Of a stretch of DNA of 64,000 bases, positions 7,840 through 16,840 are shown piece after piece (position 1 is the stretch's first letter; each line of letters opens with the position of its first letter). The notes under the pieces are model-generated. The model saw only the letters and a list, made by a program, of their open reading frames with translations. It had not been told where the DNA came from and searched no databases. The stretch covers positions 1 to 64,000 of the forward strand of contig NZ_LYXE01000090.1 in assembly GCF_002532075.1 (NCBI RefSeq), written 5' to 3'. The DNA comes from Candidatus Chloroploca asiatica. Lineage in GTDB: Bacteria > Chloroflexota > Chloroflexia > Chloroflexales > Chloroflexaceae. The translations under genes were made by a program, and so were the position numbers.

Positions 7840-10590
7840 CTAGCGCGTAGCAGGTGCATCCAACGCAAGCAGGCCCAGTGCGTGGGCCGTCATCACAGCT
7901 TCGCGGCGACTATGCACGCCAAGTTTGTCGTAGATGGTCGTAGTATGCTTCCGTACGGTATTAGGGGCAATCACGAGGTGCCGGGCAATTTCTTTATCGG
8001 ACCAGCGCAAGGCGAGCAGACCGAGAATTTCGGCTTCGCGGGTTGTGAGCAACTCGGGGAGGCTGCCCCGGGCCAGCACCCGGGTTGCAGGTGTCGTTTC
8101 GTCTGGATGGGAGCCACTGGTGGCAAAGAGTTGCTGCAGATAGGGCCGCGCAAGGCCTCGCTCACGCAGGGCATCGAGGAGTGGCCTGAGGCCTGAGCCA
8201 AGATCGAGCAGCGTGCGGACAAAGCCAGCGGCAGAGGCACGCTGTAGAGCCTGTTCGAGCAGGGTCAGGGCCTGCTCGGTCTGGCCCTGGGCATGGCGCA
8301 CGACGGCTTGCATCGCAAGACCACTGATCTGCAAGCGCGTCTGGGGCACCTGGGCAACTTTAGCAAACCATGACGCCAGGAGCAGATCGGCCTGCCTCAG
8401 GCTGACCAGATCACCCGCAGCCACCAATGCCTGAACCTTGCTCAGGCAGGGAATGCTGACCGAAAGCATAAATCCGGGATGCAAATGATCGACAGCGATC
8501 CCTGCGGCACTGCACAACGCCGAAGCCACATCACCCCGCGCCAGTGCCACCTGAACCGCACAACTCAGCGCCTGATGCCGCAAAAAGACCCCACCGACTT
8601 CATTGGCAAAGACGAGGGCTTCCTGCGCAAAGACCTCAGCTTCGGCGAGCGAGCCGCGGGCCAGCGCAATCAGGGCCAACCCGATCACCCCATTGCTATA
8701 CCCAGGGTAAGACACTTTGTATTTGCGCCTGGCGAGCATCTGAAACTGAGCCTCTGCCGCAGCAAGATCGTTCCGTTCGTAGGCCACCATGCCCAGGCTA
8801 TACGCCGCATAGCCGAGCCAGAAATCACTTGACTGGTTGCTAACTACAAAATCATATAACTGTTGCGCATAGTCCTGCTGCGCCGATAGATCGCCGATCA
8901 GATGGGCCATCCAGCAGAGCCCGGTCGCACGACAGAGAGGCTGTTGCGGGCGCAAGGCGGCGAGCGTAGCGGGCAGATCGGCTTCCAACAACGCAACCCC
9001 CTCAGCAAAGCGGTTGGCCCCTGCATAGGCAAGACCGAGTGCGAGCAGCACCTGCGTACCAAGGGCAGGTGTTGGGCCAAGCTTGAGCGCTACCTCGAAC
9101 GAACGGATTGCCTTGGTAGCGTCACCCTCCCACAGGGCAAGGATCCCACGCAAGGCAGCAAGATCAGCCTGAAACCGCTCCGTCGAAGGCAACGGATCGT
9201 GCGTACCAGGTGTGGCAAGCAATTGATCAATCTGCGCCAGACGCCGCTGGAGTTGCAGGAGATCGCGGCCAAAGATTGCGAGGCGAGCCGCGATCAAGGT
9301 CAAGCCTGGGCGACGATCGATCACGTGTGATGGCAGGCGTTGCAACCAATAGTCTGGAGAAGTTGGCAACACATCCTGGCCCATTGTCGGCATCAACAAC
9401 TGCTCAATCAGCCTAGCGGCCCCATCCTCATTGCCAGCAGCGAGCAAATGACGGAGGGCCTCTTCATCAAATCCCTGGGCCTGAAACCAGTCGGCAGCAC
9501 GCTGGTGTAGCAGCGCAAACTGTGTCTCACCATATTGAGACTGGGCGTAGCGCACAAGCAGATCGCGAAAGAGATGATGAAACCGATACCACTGGTGGGC
9601 CTCATCAAGCGGAATCACAAAGAGATTGGCGAGCAGCAACGTCTGAAGACGACCTTCGGCAGCATAGATCGCCTCAGGTGTCCCAAGCAACGCCGCACAC
9701 AACCCGGCGCAGAACCGCTCGGGAACGGCCAGGGCCAGCAAGGTCTGCTGCATCTCGGCAGGCTGATGTGCCAGCACCTCATCGGCCAGATATTCGGCGA
9801 TCTGGCGTGTGACAACGGAAAAAGACTGGGCCGATGCCATCGAGTCGCGCTGGGCCAGGGCCGCCAGTTGCACCGCAATCGCCCAGCCGTCGGTCTGTTC
9901 TTGTAACGCATCAACATAGGGTGACGGTGGAGGCGCACCCTGCAGGTTGGTCAGCAACGCTGTCGTCTCGGCAGGAGTAAAGCGCAACGCATCGGCGCGA
10001 AGCTCAACAAGTTGCTGCTCAGCACGCAGACGGGCCAGAGACAGCGGCGGATCAGTGCGCGAGATCACCACCAGACGGCACGAGGGGGGCAGATGGCGCA
10101 CAAAATAGGCCACAGCCTGATGGATTGGCTCAGACGTGAGCATGTGGTAATCATCGAGCACCAGGGTTACCTGGTCGGTGAGCGTATTCAGATCAACGAG
10201 CAGTGCCTGAAGGAGTACATAGGGCGGCGGGAGTTTTGGTGCGGTAAAGAGATCGCGTATGGTCGTAAGCGGTTGCTCGATGGCCTCTTCGATCGCACCG
10301 GCAACCAGGGCCAGGAAACGCTCACTCGCTTGATCATATTCATCGAGGGTTACCCAGGCAAACCGTGAACGAGCATGCGCATCCCGCGTTGCCTGCGCTT
10401 CCTGGTGGTAAAGCCACTGGGCCACCAGGGTTGACTTGCCAAAACCCGCCGGAGCCACGACCAGCACCAGTTTTGCATCAGGCAGAGCTTCCACAGATGG
10501 AAACAATCGTGTACGCTCAACCCACGCCTCGAGTCTCTGCGGAGGGCGCAGCTTTGTGGGTACGAGCAGCACGAATGGATTGACAGCCAA
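7840..10590 (-). CDS. LuxR-family LAL/MalT-like transcriptional regulator
   Basis: The 916-residue product is a STAND-class regulator. An N-terminal NTPase has Walker A APAGFGKST (about 46-54) and Walker B LVLDDYH. A long helical TPR-like middle (about 400-800) follows, then a C-terminal LuxR helix-turn-helix (about 850-905, with TTREAEILGLLA and APNTVRKHTTTIYDKL). Proteins of this class bind an inducer and ATP, oligomerise, then activate promoters. The start is probably a TTG at 10590 preceded by GAGGA; the spacing is short, so it is uncertain. The gene is divergent from the MFS-peptidase block across a 277-bp gap and is a plausible regulator of it. The inducer is unknown. Confidence 0.9.
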   Translation of the reverse strand: MAVNPFVLLVPTKLRPPQRLEAWVERTRLFPSVEALPDAKLVLVVAPAGFGKSTLVAQWLYHQEAQATRDAHARSRFAWVTLDEYDQASERFLALVAGAIEEAIEQPLTTIRDLFTAPKLPPPYVLLQALLVDLNTLTDQVTLVLDDYHMLTSEPIHQAVAYFVRHLPPSCRLVVISRTDPPLSLARLRAEQQLVELRADALRFTPAETTALLTNLQGAPPPSPYVDALQEQTDGWAIAVQLAALAQRDSMASAQSFSVVTRQIAEYLADEVLAHQPAEMQQTLLALAVPERFCAGLCAALLGTPEAIYAAEGRLQTLLLANLFVIPLDEAHQWYRFHHLFRDLLVRYAQSQYGETQFALLHQRAADWFQAQGFDEEALRHLLAAGNEDGAARLIEQLLMPTMGQDVLPTSPDYWLQRLPSHVIDRRPGLTLIAARLAIFGRDLLQLQRRLAQIDQLLATPGTHDPLPSTERFQADLAALRGILALWEGDATKAIRSFEVALKLGPTPALGTQVLLALGLAYAGANRFAEGVALLEADLPATLAALRPQQPLCRATGLCWMAHLIGDLSAQQDYAQQLYDFVVSNQSSDFWLGYAAYSLGMVAYERNDLAAAEAQFQMLARRKYKVSYPGYSNGVIGLALIALARGSLAEAEVFAQEALVFANEVGGVFLRHQALSCAVQVALARGDVASALCSAAGIAVDHLHPGFMLSVSIPCLSKVQALVAAGDLVSLRQADLLLASWFAKVAQVPQTRLQISGLAMQAVVRHAQGQTEQALTLLEQALQRASAAGFVRTLLDLGSGLRPLLDALRERGLARPYLQQLFATSGSHPDETTPATRVLARGSLPELLTTREAEILGLLALRWSDKEIARHLVIAPNTVRKHTTTIYDKLGVHSRREAVMTAHALGLLALDAPATR

Positions 10591-10867
10591 TATCCTCGCT
10601 CCTCTGGCAGAGCATCACAGCCTATAATCTATACCTATTTATTATACCTGAGTTCATCATAAAACAATCTATCCTTTAACAGGTGAGATACCCAGAAAAT
10701 ACTGCACTTTGAGTGATGCAACTGAGAATCTGAGGTACTATAATCGGGATTGTCTCTAAAAGCGCTGTATATTGATGTTAGGTAGCAAGCGATGTGCATG
10801 GAACCTCATAGCTCATCGTCTTTTGCCGTGCGTGCCGTAGACCTGTTCAAGAGAGAAACAAACGTGT
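10591..10867. promoter_or_regulatory. Divergent promoter region, LuxR versus MFS
   Basis: This 277-bp AT-rich gap separates two divergent genes. On the minus strand a TATAAT (10646-10641) preceded by TTGTTT at 15 bp fits a LuxR-gene promoter. On the plus strand a TATAAT at 10739-10744 fits the MFS gene, giving a leader of about 115 nt, but I see no good -35 box. A missing -35 is compatible with activator control, which suits a LuxR-type neighbour. No operator palindrome was identified. Confidence 0.45.
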
Positions 10868-12544
10868 ATGACTAGTTCTTTAGGCGCAACCACGTCAAGT
10901 GCCGAAGCAACAGCAAAAGCCTCGTGGTTTCCGATGTTGATCATCAGTCTGGCCCAGATCCAACTGGCCTTCAATGTGAGTGCCCTCCAGGTTTCCATTG
11001 GTGGCATTGTTGAGGATTTCAACACCTCGCCAACCAGTGTCAGCACCGCCCTTGTGGTCTACTCACTCGCCGTGGCTGCGTTTGTCATGCTTGGGGCCAA
11101 ACTCGACAAGATGATTGGTTCACGGTTGATGTTCCAGGGTGGCATCCTGGTGCATGGTGTGGCGATGGGCATGATGGCCCTGAGTACAACGCCGAATCGG
11201 ATGATCCAGATCCAGGGCCTAGCCGGACTGGTGGCGGCGCTGATGGTGCCGTCGCTGGTCGTCTTGATCGCAACCCACTATCGGGGCAAGCAGCAAGCGC
11301 AGGCGCTTGGATTGCTCGGGGCTGCTCAGGCTTCGGCAGGTGTGCTCGCCTTCTTGATTGCCGGTGCACTCGGCACATTCCTTAGCTGGCGGTATGCCTT
11401 CGGGTTGCTTGTCTTTGTGGCAATGGCGATCTTTTTCCTCAGTTTTCGCCTTAAGCACGTGCCACGGCAAACCGGCATGAAGATTGATTGGAATGGCGTG
11501 CTCCTCATTGCTTCTGCCGTCACTCTGCTCAGCCTCGGTTTCAATTACCTCAATGCCTGGGGCATCCTTGTTGCAACTTCCAATGCGCCTTTCAATATCC
11601 TCGGTCTTTCGCCCGCCCCAATCATGATTGTGTTTGGCATTATACTCGGGCAACTCTTCTTTTCCTGGTCGTATCTGCGTGGCAAAAAGGGCAAGCCAAC
11701 CCTGATTGCTCTTGAAGTGCTCGACACTCCTGAAGAACGGTATACGACCTATGTCCTTTTGATCATTGGGGCGCTCGGACCGGCGATCAACTTCCTGATC
11801 CCGCTCTACATCCAGATTGTGCAGGGGCGAAGTAGCTTGCAAACGGCCGTCGCGGTGATTCCCTATTCGCTGGCGATCTTCTTTGGGACGGCGATGATCG
11901 TCCGCCTCTTTGATCGTCTGACCCCGCGCATGATTGCGCGCTATGCCTTCGTTACGATTGTGGTGGGCCTGATCATGCTTGCCTTTACGGTCTCGAATGA
12001 CTGGGGCACGCCAATGGTCATTCTTAGCCTCGTCATTGTTGGTGTGGCCGAAGGTTCGCTGCTGACCCTGGTCTTCAATGTGCTCGTTTCAGCTTCACCC
12101 AAAGAACTGGCTGGTGATGTTGGGGCCTTGCGCGGTACCGTCAATAATCTCTCGACGGCCCTCGGTACGGCGATGGTTGGGGCGCTTGCCGTCGGCATCC
12201 TCGGGGTGCTCATCGCGGGCCTCGCGACGAATCATCCCTCCATTCCGCCTCAGTTGCTCGATCAGGTAAATCTCGACAATGTCAATTTCGTGAGCAATGA
12301 CCAACTCGAGGCGATCCTGTCAGAGACGAATGCAACCCCCGAAGAGGTTGCCGCAGCCGTTGCGATCAATGAGGACGCCCGTCTCCGTGCGCTCAAGGCG
12401 TCCTTCCTGGCCCTGGCAGGGGTCGCAATGCTCGCCATTGTGCCCGCTGGCGGGCTGCCAAATGTCTTGCCTGGTGAAATGCCAGTTGATCAGCCGCAAA
12501 AAGGTGCCGCGAGCCGGAAGAAGAAGGCTCGTACCACTGCCTAG
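10868..12544 (+). CDS. MFS drug-resistance-type transporter (DHA2-like)
   Basis: The 558-residue protein has about 14 hydrophobic segments, the number typical of the 14-helix DHA2 exporters. The conserved loop between helices 2 and 3 reads GAKLDKMIGSR. Helix 4 to 5 shows LGLLGAAQASAGVLAFLIAG, close to the exporter motif C region. Near residues 470-510 a soluble insert separates the last two helices, and the C-terminus is basic (SRKKKA). It should export small molecules by proton antiport; the substrate is not readable. It is the first gene of a plus-strand run and is followed after 15 bp by an M20 peptidase, so peptides or peptide-derived compounds are a possible cargo. Confidence 0.88.
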   Translation: MTSSLGATTSSAEATAKASWFPMLIISLAQIQLAFNVSALQVSIGGIVEDFNTSPTSVSTALVVYSLAVAAFVMLGAKLDKMIGSRLMFQGGILVHGVAMGMMALSTTPNRMIQIQGLAGLVAALMVPSLVVLIATHYRGKQQAQALGLLGAAQASAGVLAFLIAGALGTFLSWRYAFGLLVFVAMAIFFLSFRLKHVPRQTGMKIDWNGVLLIASAVTLLSLGFNYLNAWGILVATSNAPFNILGLSPAPIMIVFGIILGQLFFSWSYLRGKKGKPTLIALEVLDTPEERYTTYVLLIIGALGPAINFLIPLYIQIVQGRSSLQTAVAVIPYSLAIFFGTAMIVRLFDRLTPRMIARYAFVTIVVGLIMLAFTVSNDWGTPMVILSLVIVGVAEGSLLTLVFNVLVSASPKELAGDVGALRGTVNNLSTALGTAMVGALAVGILGVLIAGLATNHPSIPPQLLDQVNLDNVNFVSNDQLEAILSETNATPEEVAAAVAINEDARLRALKASFLALAGVAMLAIVPAGGLPNVLPGEMPVDQPQKGAASRKKKARTTA

Positions 12545-12559
12545 AAGAGGATAAGTGTT

Positions 12560-13942
12560 ATGACCATTTCAAGTCAAGAGGCACGTGCTTTTTCACGCGC
12601 ACAAGGGGCCAGGTTTGTCGAGGAGTTGTTTGCCTTTTTGCGCATCCCTAGCCTGAGTGGCGATCCGGCCTATGCCCCTGATGTCCGCCGGGCCGCCGAG
12701 TGGCTGGCCGAGCATATGCAGGGCCTGGGGCTCGCCAATGTCCAGGTGATGGAGACAGCCGGGCATCCGGTGGTCTATGGCGAGTGGCTCGGGGCTGGCC
12801 CCGATAAGCCGACGGTGCTGGTCTATGGGCATTACGATGTGGTGCCTGCCGAGATGAGTGATGGCTGGCAGACGCCGCCCTTCGAGCCGGTCGAGCGCGA
12901 TGGCCGCATCTATGCGCGTGGCGCAACCGACGATAAGGGGCAGCTCTTCATTCACGTCAAAGCACTCGAGGCGTATCTGAAGACGAGCGGGGCCGCTCCC
13001 ATCAATGTGAAATTTTTGATCGAAGGCGAAGAAGAAGTCTCATCACCGAATTTGCGGCCCTTTATCGAAGCGCATCTCGATCTGCTCAAGGCTGATGTCT
13101 GTGTGATCAGTGACTCGTCGATGCGCACCATTGATGAGCCGGCGATTACCCATAGCCTCCGCGGCATGACCTATCTGGAGATCGAGGTCACTGGGCCGAC
13201 CGACGATCTGCATAGTGGCTTCTGGGGCGGCGCAACCCATAATCCGGCGCTCGCCCTCGTCGAGATCCTTGGCAAGCTCTATCATCCCGACAATACGATT
13301 GCGGTGCCTGGCTTCTATGATGATGTCGTTGCCCTCACCGACGAAGAACGGGCGATGATCGCGAAGACCGATCTCTCGGAAGCGCAGTTCAAGCAGTCAA
13401 CCGGGGTTCCGGACGTCTGGGGTGATCGCACCTACACCATCCGCGAGCGCGTCTCGGCGCGTCCGACCCTCGATATCAATGGGCTCTGGAGTGGCTGGAG
13501 CGGCCCTGGCCCCAAGACGATCATTCCGGCGAAAGCGTCGGCCAAGCTCAGTTCACGCCTGGTCGCCAATCAGAATCCACACAAGATCTATGCACAGATC
13601 AAAGCCTATATCGAGTCAATCACCCCGCCAACGGTCAAGGTGACGGTCAAACTCTTGACCACGGGTGAACCGGCCCTGATTGATTTCAACCTGCCTGCGA
13701 TGCAGGCGGCTGCGCGTGCCTACGAAAAGGGGTGGGGCGCGACCCCGGTCTTTACCCGCGGCGGTGGCAGCATTCCAGTCGTGGCCGATTTTGTCACCCT
13801 GATGCAGATTCCGGTCGTGATGATGGGCTATGGTCTTGACGATGACGGCTTGCATGCTGCCAACGAAAGCTATAGTATTGAAATGTTCCAGCGTGGCATC
13901 GAAACAGCGATTGTCTACCTGGAAGAATTGGCTGCACTCTAA
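12560..13942 (+). CDS. M20 family dipeptidase
   Basis: The 460-residue zinc peptidase of the M20 family (CNDP/PepV-like dipeptidases) hydrolyses dipeptides or short peptides in the cytoplasm. Metal and catalytic residues are visible: His91 and Asp93 in GHYDVVP, the bridging Asp124 in GATDDKG, and Glu157/158 in EGEEEVSS. A dimerisation lid domain (about 200-360) has the expected DLHSGFWGG segment. AGAGGA lies ahead of the ATG. It sits 15 bp after the MFS gene and 12 bp before pepT, so all are probably one operon. Confidence 0.93.
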   Translation: MTISSQEARAFSRAQGARFVEELFAFLRIPSLSGDPAYAPDVRRAAEWLAEHMQGLGLANVQVMETAGHPVVYGEWLGAGPDKPTVLVYGHYDVVPAEMSDGWQTPPFEPVERDGRIYARGATDDKGQLFIHVKALEAYLKTSGAAPINVKFLIEGEEEVSSPNLRPFIEAHLDLLKADVCVISDSSMRTIDEPAITHSLRGMTYLEIEVTGPTDDLHSGFWGGATHNPALALVEILGKLYHPDNTIAVPGFYDDVVALTDEERAMIAKTDLSEAQFKQSTGVPDVWGDRTYTIRERVSARPTLDINGLWSGWSGPGPKTIIPAKASAKLSSRLVANQNPHKIYAQIKAYIESITPPTVKVTVKLLTTGEPALIDFNLPAMQAAARAYEKGWGATPVFTRGGGSIPVVADFVTLMQIPVVMMGYGLDDDGLHAANESYSIEMFQRGIETAIVYLEELAAL

Positions 13943-13954
13943 AGGAGAAAGACC

Positions 13955-15199
13955 GTGCATACCGCATTTGCTGCCGAACTCGAAGAACGTCTTGTCCGTT
14001 ATGCTCGCCTTGATACGCAGGCCGACGAAAGCTCGTCAACCACACCGAGTACCGCGAAACAGTACGATCTGCTCAACCTGCTCGTCGAAGAATTACAGGC
14101 GATCGGGGCCGAAGAGGTCACCCTGACCCCGTATGGGGCGGTGCTGGCAACCATCCCGGCAACGGTCGCTCATTCGGTACCAACAATTGCCTTTCTTGCG
14201 CACGTTGATACGGCCCCTGCCTTCAATGGCACCGGCGTCAAGCCCATTGTCCATCGCAACTACGCTGGCAACCCGATCGTGTTGCCTGATGATCCCCACC
14301 AGGTGCTCGCAACTGATCATTTCCCCTATCTCGAAACGAAGATCGGGGACGATATTATTACGGCGAGCGGCACGACCCTGCTCGGTGCCGATGACAAGGC
14401 CGGCATTGCGATCATTATGACCATGGCGCACCATCTGTTGCAGGAACGAACGGTTCCTCATGGAAAAATTCGGCTCTGCTTTACGCCTGATGAGGAAATC
14501 GGGCGCGGTGTGCATCCTGCTTTGCCCAAGGATCTTCAGGCCGACGTGGCCTATACGCTTGATGGTGGCCCGCTCGGCGAAGTGGTCTATGAGACCTTTT
14601 CAGCCGATAAGGCGACCGTCCAGATCACCGGGGTCTCGATTCACCCCGGCAATGCCAAAGATGAACTGGTCAATGCGTTGCATCTGGCGGCGAAGGTTAT
14701 TGATACGCTGCCCCAGGTGACGATGACGCCCGAGACGACTGATGGCCGCCAGGGTTTTATCCATGTCTATCAGATGACTGGCACGGCTGCCGCCGCCGAG
14801 TTGCATTTCATTCTGCGCGACTTCGAGCGCGAAGGCTTGCAGGCCCACGGCGATCTGTTGCAACAGGTCTGCGCGACGATCCAGGCGACCGAGCCGCGAG
14901 CACAGATTACCTGTACCATCACGCCCCAGTATCGCAACATGCGCTATTGGCTCGAACACGATATGCGTCCGGTAGAGCTTGCCCTTGAAGCCTGCCAGCA
15001 ACTTGGCATCGAGCCCTTCTCGCCGCCGACCCGCGGTGGTACCGATGGCTCGCGCCTCACTGAAATGGGTGTACCGACGCCGAATCTCTTTACCGGGATG
15101 CAGAATATCCACGGTCCGCTCGAGTGGATCAGTGTCCAGGATATGGTTCACGCAACCGCTGTGTGTATCAAACTCGCCCAACTCTGGAGCAAAGGCTAA
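13955..15199 (+). CDS. pepT: Peptidase T (tripeptide aminopeptidase)
   Basis: PepT removes the N-terminal residue from tripeptides in the cytoplasm. The 414-residue product shows the M20B signature: His83 and Asp85 in AHVDTAP, Asp146 in GADDKAG, and Glu180/181 in TPDEEIG. The pepT-typical segment NPIVLPDDP is present. The start is a GTG at 13955, fixed by AAGGAGA nine bases upstream, and the length matches the family. It lies 12 bp after the M20 dipeptidase and 6 bp before pepA, a tight set of complementary peptidases. Confidence 0.95.
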   Translation: MHTAFAAELEERLVRYARLDTQADESSSTTPSTAKQYDLLNLLVEELQAIGAEEVTLTPYGAVLATIPATVAHSVPTIAFLAHVDTAPAFNGTGVKPIVHRNYAGNPIVLPDDPHQVLATDHFPYLETKIGDDIITASGTTLLGADDKAGIAIIMTMAHHLLQERTVPHGKIRLCFTPDEEIGRGVHPALPKDLQADVAYTLDGGPLGEVVYETFSADKATVQITGVSIHPGNAKDELVNALHLAAKVIDTLPQVTMTPETTDGRQGFIHVYQMTGTAAAAELHFILRDFEREGLQAHGDLLQQVCATIQATEPRAQITCTITPQYRNMRYWLEHDMRPVELALEACQQLGIEPFSPPTRGGTDGSRLTEMGVPTPNLFTGMQNIHGPLEWISVQDMVHATAVCIKLAQLWSKG

Positions 15200-15205
15200 A
15201 CCAGC

Positions 15206-16666
15206 ATGAAGATAACGCTTACAACTGGCAGTGTGATCAACGAAGCAGTTGATCTAGCTATTCTGGCATGCCTCGAAGATGCGCCCCTCGCCGAAGCGGT
15301 GGTCAGTCTGATCGAGGCGGCTGATTTCAGTGGCAAAACGAGTCAGACCCGGCTCCTCTATCCACGCGGGGCCGTTCTTCCGAAACGCCTGCTCTTACTT
15401 GGTCTCGGCCCAGCTGACAAACTCACCGCCGAGACACTGCGCCGGGCGGCGGCGACCGCAGTGCGTCAGGCCCGGGACTTGCAGGTTGCCAGCGTGGCCT
15501 TTGGGCTCAATGATCAACTGGAACTGGCGCCCGCCCTGATCGGTCAGGCCCTTGCCGAAGGGGCCGAGCTTGGGGCCTATCGCTATCTGCGCTACAAGAC
15601 TGGCCTCAAGCCCGAGCAGACCTTTGCGGTCGAGGCAATGACCCTGGTGACGCCAGAGGCGAGCGAGGAAATGCAAGCCGGGGTTGCCCTCGGTCAGACC
15701 ATTGCCCGTGGCGTTATGTTGGCGCGTGATCTCGTCAATGCACCCGGTGGCAGCTTGCCGCCAGCGGCGCTTGCCAATGAAGCCGTGGCCCTCGGTGAGC
15801 GCACCGAGGTCACGGTCACCATCTTTGACAAAACCCGTCTGACGGAAGAAGGCTTTGGTGGCCTGCTCGCCGTTGGTCAGGGTTCGGCCAATGAGCCACG
15901 GTTTATCGTGATGGAGTACGGCGAAGCAGCCGAAGGGCGGCCAACAATCTGTCTTGTTGGCAAAGGCCTCACGTTTGACAGTGGTGGTCTGTCGCTCAAA
16001 CCGTGGGAAGCCATGACCACGATGAAGTCTGATATGGGCGGCAGTGCGGCTGTCCTGGGGGCCATGCAGGTCATTGCTGAACTGCAACTCCCGTTGCATG
16101 TCGTGGGTCTCGTGCCCTCGGCTGAGAATATGCCGAGCAGCACCTCGTACCGACCTGATGATGTGCTTACCACCTTGAGTGGAAAAACGATCGAGGTACT
16201 CAATACCGATGCCGAAGGACGGATCGTCCTAGCCGACGCGCTCTTCTATGCCCAGCGCTACAACCCCGCCGCGATCATCGAACTTTCGACGCTCACCGGG
16301 GCGATTGTGGTTGCCCTTGGTTCGCATGCAACGGGGATGATGGGAACCAATCAGGAACTTGCCGACGCGATCAAGCAAGCAGGGGAAACAACCGGCGAAC
16401 GCGTCTGGCAGCTGCCGCTCTGGGAAGAGTATCACGAGATGATCAAGAGCGAGATCGCCGATCTCAAAAACATCGGTGGTCGCCAGGCTGGCTCGATCAC
16501 GGCCGGGGCCTTTCTTGCGGCCTTTGTTGGTGACTATCCTTTTGTTCACCTCGACATTGCTGGCACCGCCTATGCCGAAAAACCGGCACGACCTTATGAC
16601 GTCGCAGGTGGCACAGGGGTAGGGGTACGCTTGCTCACCGAGTTCTTACGCCAGTACACTCGATAA
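15206..16666 (+). CDS. pepA: Leucyl aminopeptidase (M17)
   Basis: PepA is a hexameric two-metal aminopeptidase that releases N-terminal residues from peptides. The 486-residue product has an N-terminal macro-like domain (about 1-150) and a C-terminal catalytic domain. The active-site Lys and Asp are in VGKGLTFDSGGLSLKP, and further metal ligands are in KSDMGGSA and the signature NTDAEGRIVLADAL. It starts 6 bp after pepT. The operon appears to pause after it, because the next 174 bp carry a long hairpin module before the AbgT gene. Confidence 0.97.
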   Translation: MKITLTTGSVINEAVDLAILACLEDAPLAEAVVSLIEAADFSGKTSQTRLLYPRGAVLPKRLLLLGLGPADKLTAETLRRAAATAVRQARDLQVASVAFGLNDQLELAPALIGQALAEGAELGAYRYLRYKTGLKPEQTFAVEAMTLVTPEASEEMQAGVALGQTIARGVMLARDLVNAPGGSLPPAALANEAVALGERTEVTVTIFDKTRLTEEGFGGLLAVGQGSANEPRFIVMEYGEAAEGRPTICLVGKGLTFDSGGLSLKPWEAMTTMKSDMGGSAAVLGAMQVIAELQLPLHVVGLVPSAENMPSSTSYRPDDVLTTLSGKTIEVLNTDAEGRIVLADALFYAQRYNPAAIIELSTLTGAIVVALGSHATGMMGTNQELADAIKQAGETTGERVWQLPLWEEYHEMIKSEIADLKNIGGRQAGSITAGAFLAAFVGDYPFVHLDIAGTAYAEKPARPYDVAGGTGVGVRLLTEFLRQYTR

Positions 16667-16690
16667 GTCGTTCTCTAGGTGATAGGGGGT

Positions 16691-16801
16691 CGTGCGTATG
16701 CTGGCGAGAAGAACCAGTTTTGCTGGTTCTTCTCGCTAGCATACGCACGAGTTTTGAGGGTGAAAGCCCTAACGTTCTAGAAGCATAGTGGCGTGCCACT
16801 A
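16691..16801. repeat. Multi-hairpin intergenic module, copy 1
   Basis: A 27-bp inverted repeat with one wobble (arms 16691-16717 and 16723-16749, loop TTTTG) is followed by GTTTTGAGGGTGAAAGCCCT (a small hairpin). Next come AACGTT and GCATAGTGGCGTGCCACTA, whose TAGTGGC/GCCACTA arms lie at 16786-16801. The order long hairpin, GGTTTTGAGGG..CCC hairpin, AACGTT-like link, GCATA(T)GGGG-like hairpin is shared with copies at 44.0 and 52.9 kb. It sits 40 bp ahead of the AbgT start and may also end the pepA transcript. Confidence 0.75.
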
Positions 16802-16840
16802 CAAGCTCAGTGATCATCAGACGAACGCCAGGAGGCATCA